DNA from: an uncultured Alphaproteobacteria bacterium
GTDB lineage: Bacteria > Pseudomonadota > Alphaproteobacteria > Micropepsales > Micropepsaceae
NCBI GenBank assembly: GCA_937942205.1
Contig: CALDFO010000244.1
Location: 1 to 14,282, forward strand
DNA length: 14,282 nt
Direction: 5' to 3'
Position numbers and translations under genes: made by a program. Shown piece by piece: positions 13,817-14,282 of the stretch. The notes under the pieces were generated by a model. It was not told where the DNA came from. It did not search any database and saw only the letters and a program-made list of their open reading frames with translations. Position 1 is the stretch's first letter. Each line of letters begins with the position of its first letter.

Positions 13817-14282
13817 TTAGCGGTTCAGGTCTTTGGCCGCCAGCGGCGGATAGCGCAGCGTGACGGTGATGGCCGCGCCCAGGGCCGCGATGCTGACGGC
13901 GATGCTGCTCCACAGCGGCACCGCCGGACTGAAGGTGACGGCGGCGTCGGCGGCGGCCATGGCGGCGAAGGCCAGCACCCACACCGCCGATACCCGCCGG
14001 TTCACCTGGCGGAACAGCGCCGGGGGCCATTCCGCCTCGCGCGGATCGAGCCGGGCATAGTCCATGGAAAAGGCCCGGCCCGCCGCCAACGGCACGGCCA
14101 GCGCCAGGAACAAGACGGTCTCGGCGATGAAGCGCACGGCGGCCAGCGACAGATTGGGATCGAAGAAGCCGCGCACCAGCGCCAGAAGGGCGAACAGCAG
14201 CAGGCTGACGGCATCCAGCAGGCGCAGGGAGGGGCTTTCCACGAAATCGCGGATGGTGACGACAAAGGCGGCGGCGAAGGCG
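13817..14282 (-). CDS. Multi-pass membrane protein, C-terminal part
   Basis: The frame is open to the right window edge, so the true start lies outside. A GTG at 14242 is only an internal possibility, because the frame continues upstream with the plausible residues [18 protein letters not shown]. The visible 155 residues have about four hydrophobic stretches separated by short loops, with a polar loop containing [15 protein letters not shown] and [15 protein letters not shown]. This resembles uncharacterised membrane proteins sometimes likened to intracellular septation protein A, but I cannot assign a family with confidence. It is 26 nt upstream of the thiolase in the same direction, so it likely heads or belongs to that operon. 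Confidence 0.75.
   Translation of the reverse strand, partial: AFAAAFVVTIRDFVESPSLRLLDAVSLLLFALLALVRGFFDPNLSLAAVRFIAETVLFLALAVPLAAGRAFSMDYARLDPREAEWPPALFRQVNRRVSAVWVLAFAAMAAADAAVTFSPAVPLWSSIAVSIAALGAAITVTLRYPPLAAKDLNR

Noticed and set aside
12276-13820. A 514-codon plus-strand frame opposite the thiolase and CAP genes
   Set aside because: Antisense to genes with intact catalytic motifs, and the translation is His/Arg/Ala-rich without any fold signature.
12582-14030. Extended N-terminus for the thiolase
   Set aside because: The added residues are low-complexity sequence from a neighbouring gene's other frame. ATG 13790 has a Shine-Dalgarno sequence and the canonical thiolase start.

Overview
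The window is a gene-dense, very GC-rich chromosomal stretch from an alphaproteobacterium. Three things point there: a PodJ-like polarity protein with the alphaproteobacterial N-terminal signature, a TauE/SafE permease paired with a TIGR02186-type partner, and a ligase-associated helicase/PdeM pair. A free-living Rhizobiales-, Caulobacterales- or Rhizomicrobium-like lineage is plausible, but genus cannot be set from this sequence. I see no tRNA, rRNA, CRISPR array, insertion sequence or phage gene. The content looks like core chromosome, not an island.

Left part, 1-3152. The C-terminal part of a GH15 glycoside hydrolase overlaps otsA (trehalose-6-phosphate synthase), which starts at a TTG with a strong Shine-Dalgarno sequence inside the GH15 gene. 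This is a trehalose module whose upstream part lies outside the window. Tail-to-tail with otsA is a small DUF423 membrane protein. Divergent from that, across 35 bp, is an alpha/beta hydrolase.

Middle part, 3153-7387. A roughly 295-bp leader carries a candidate general-stress (EcfG-type) promoter, two perfect palindromes, a strong hairpin and a possible 53-codon leader ORF. The leader ORF overlaps the start of a Crp/Fnr-type regulator as TGATG. Next comes a large Lhr-like DEXH helicase, preceded by a near-consensus alphaproteobacterial LexA box, and then the metallophosphoesterase PdeM, whose start overlaps the helicase stop. Helicase and PdeM form a known DNA-damage-response pair. A regulator placed directly upstream is the less expected element.

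Right part, 7391-14282, is entirely on the minus strand. In transcription order it holds a truncated multi-pass membrane protein, an acetyl-CoA acyltransferase (thiolase), a CAP-domain lipoprotein, a PodJ-like polarity factor with coiled coil, one membrane segment and Sel1 repeats, a TauE/SafE permease, and its TIGR02186-type membrane-anchored partner. The last two overlap by ATGA. The gap between the CAP gene and podJ carries two adjacent inverted repeats and a GANTC methylation site beside the podJ start.

Nothing here is clearly a new defence or mobile system. The best candidates for undescribed biology are the regulatory leader of the Crp-like gene and its possible control of DNA repair, the TauE-TIGR02186 pair, and the control region of podJ.
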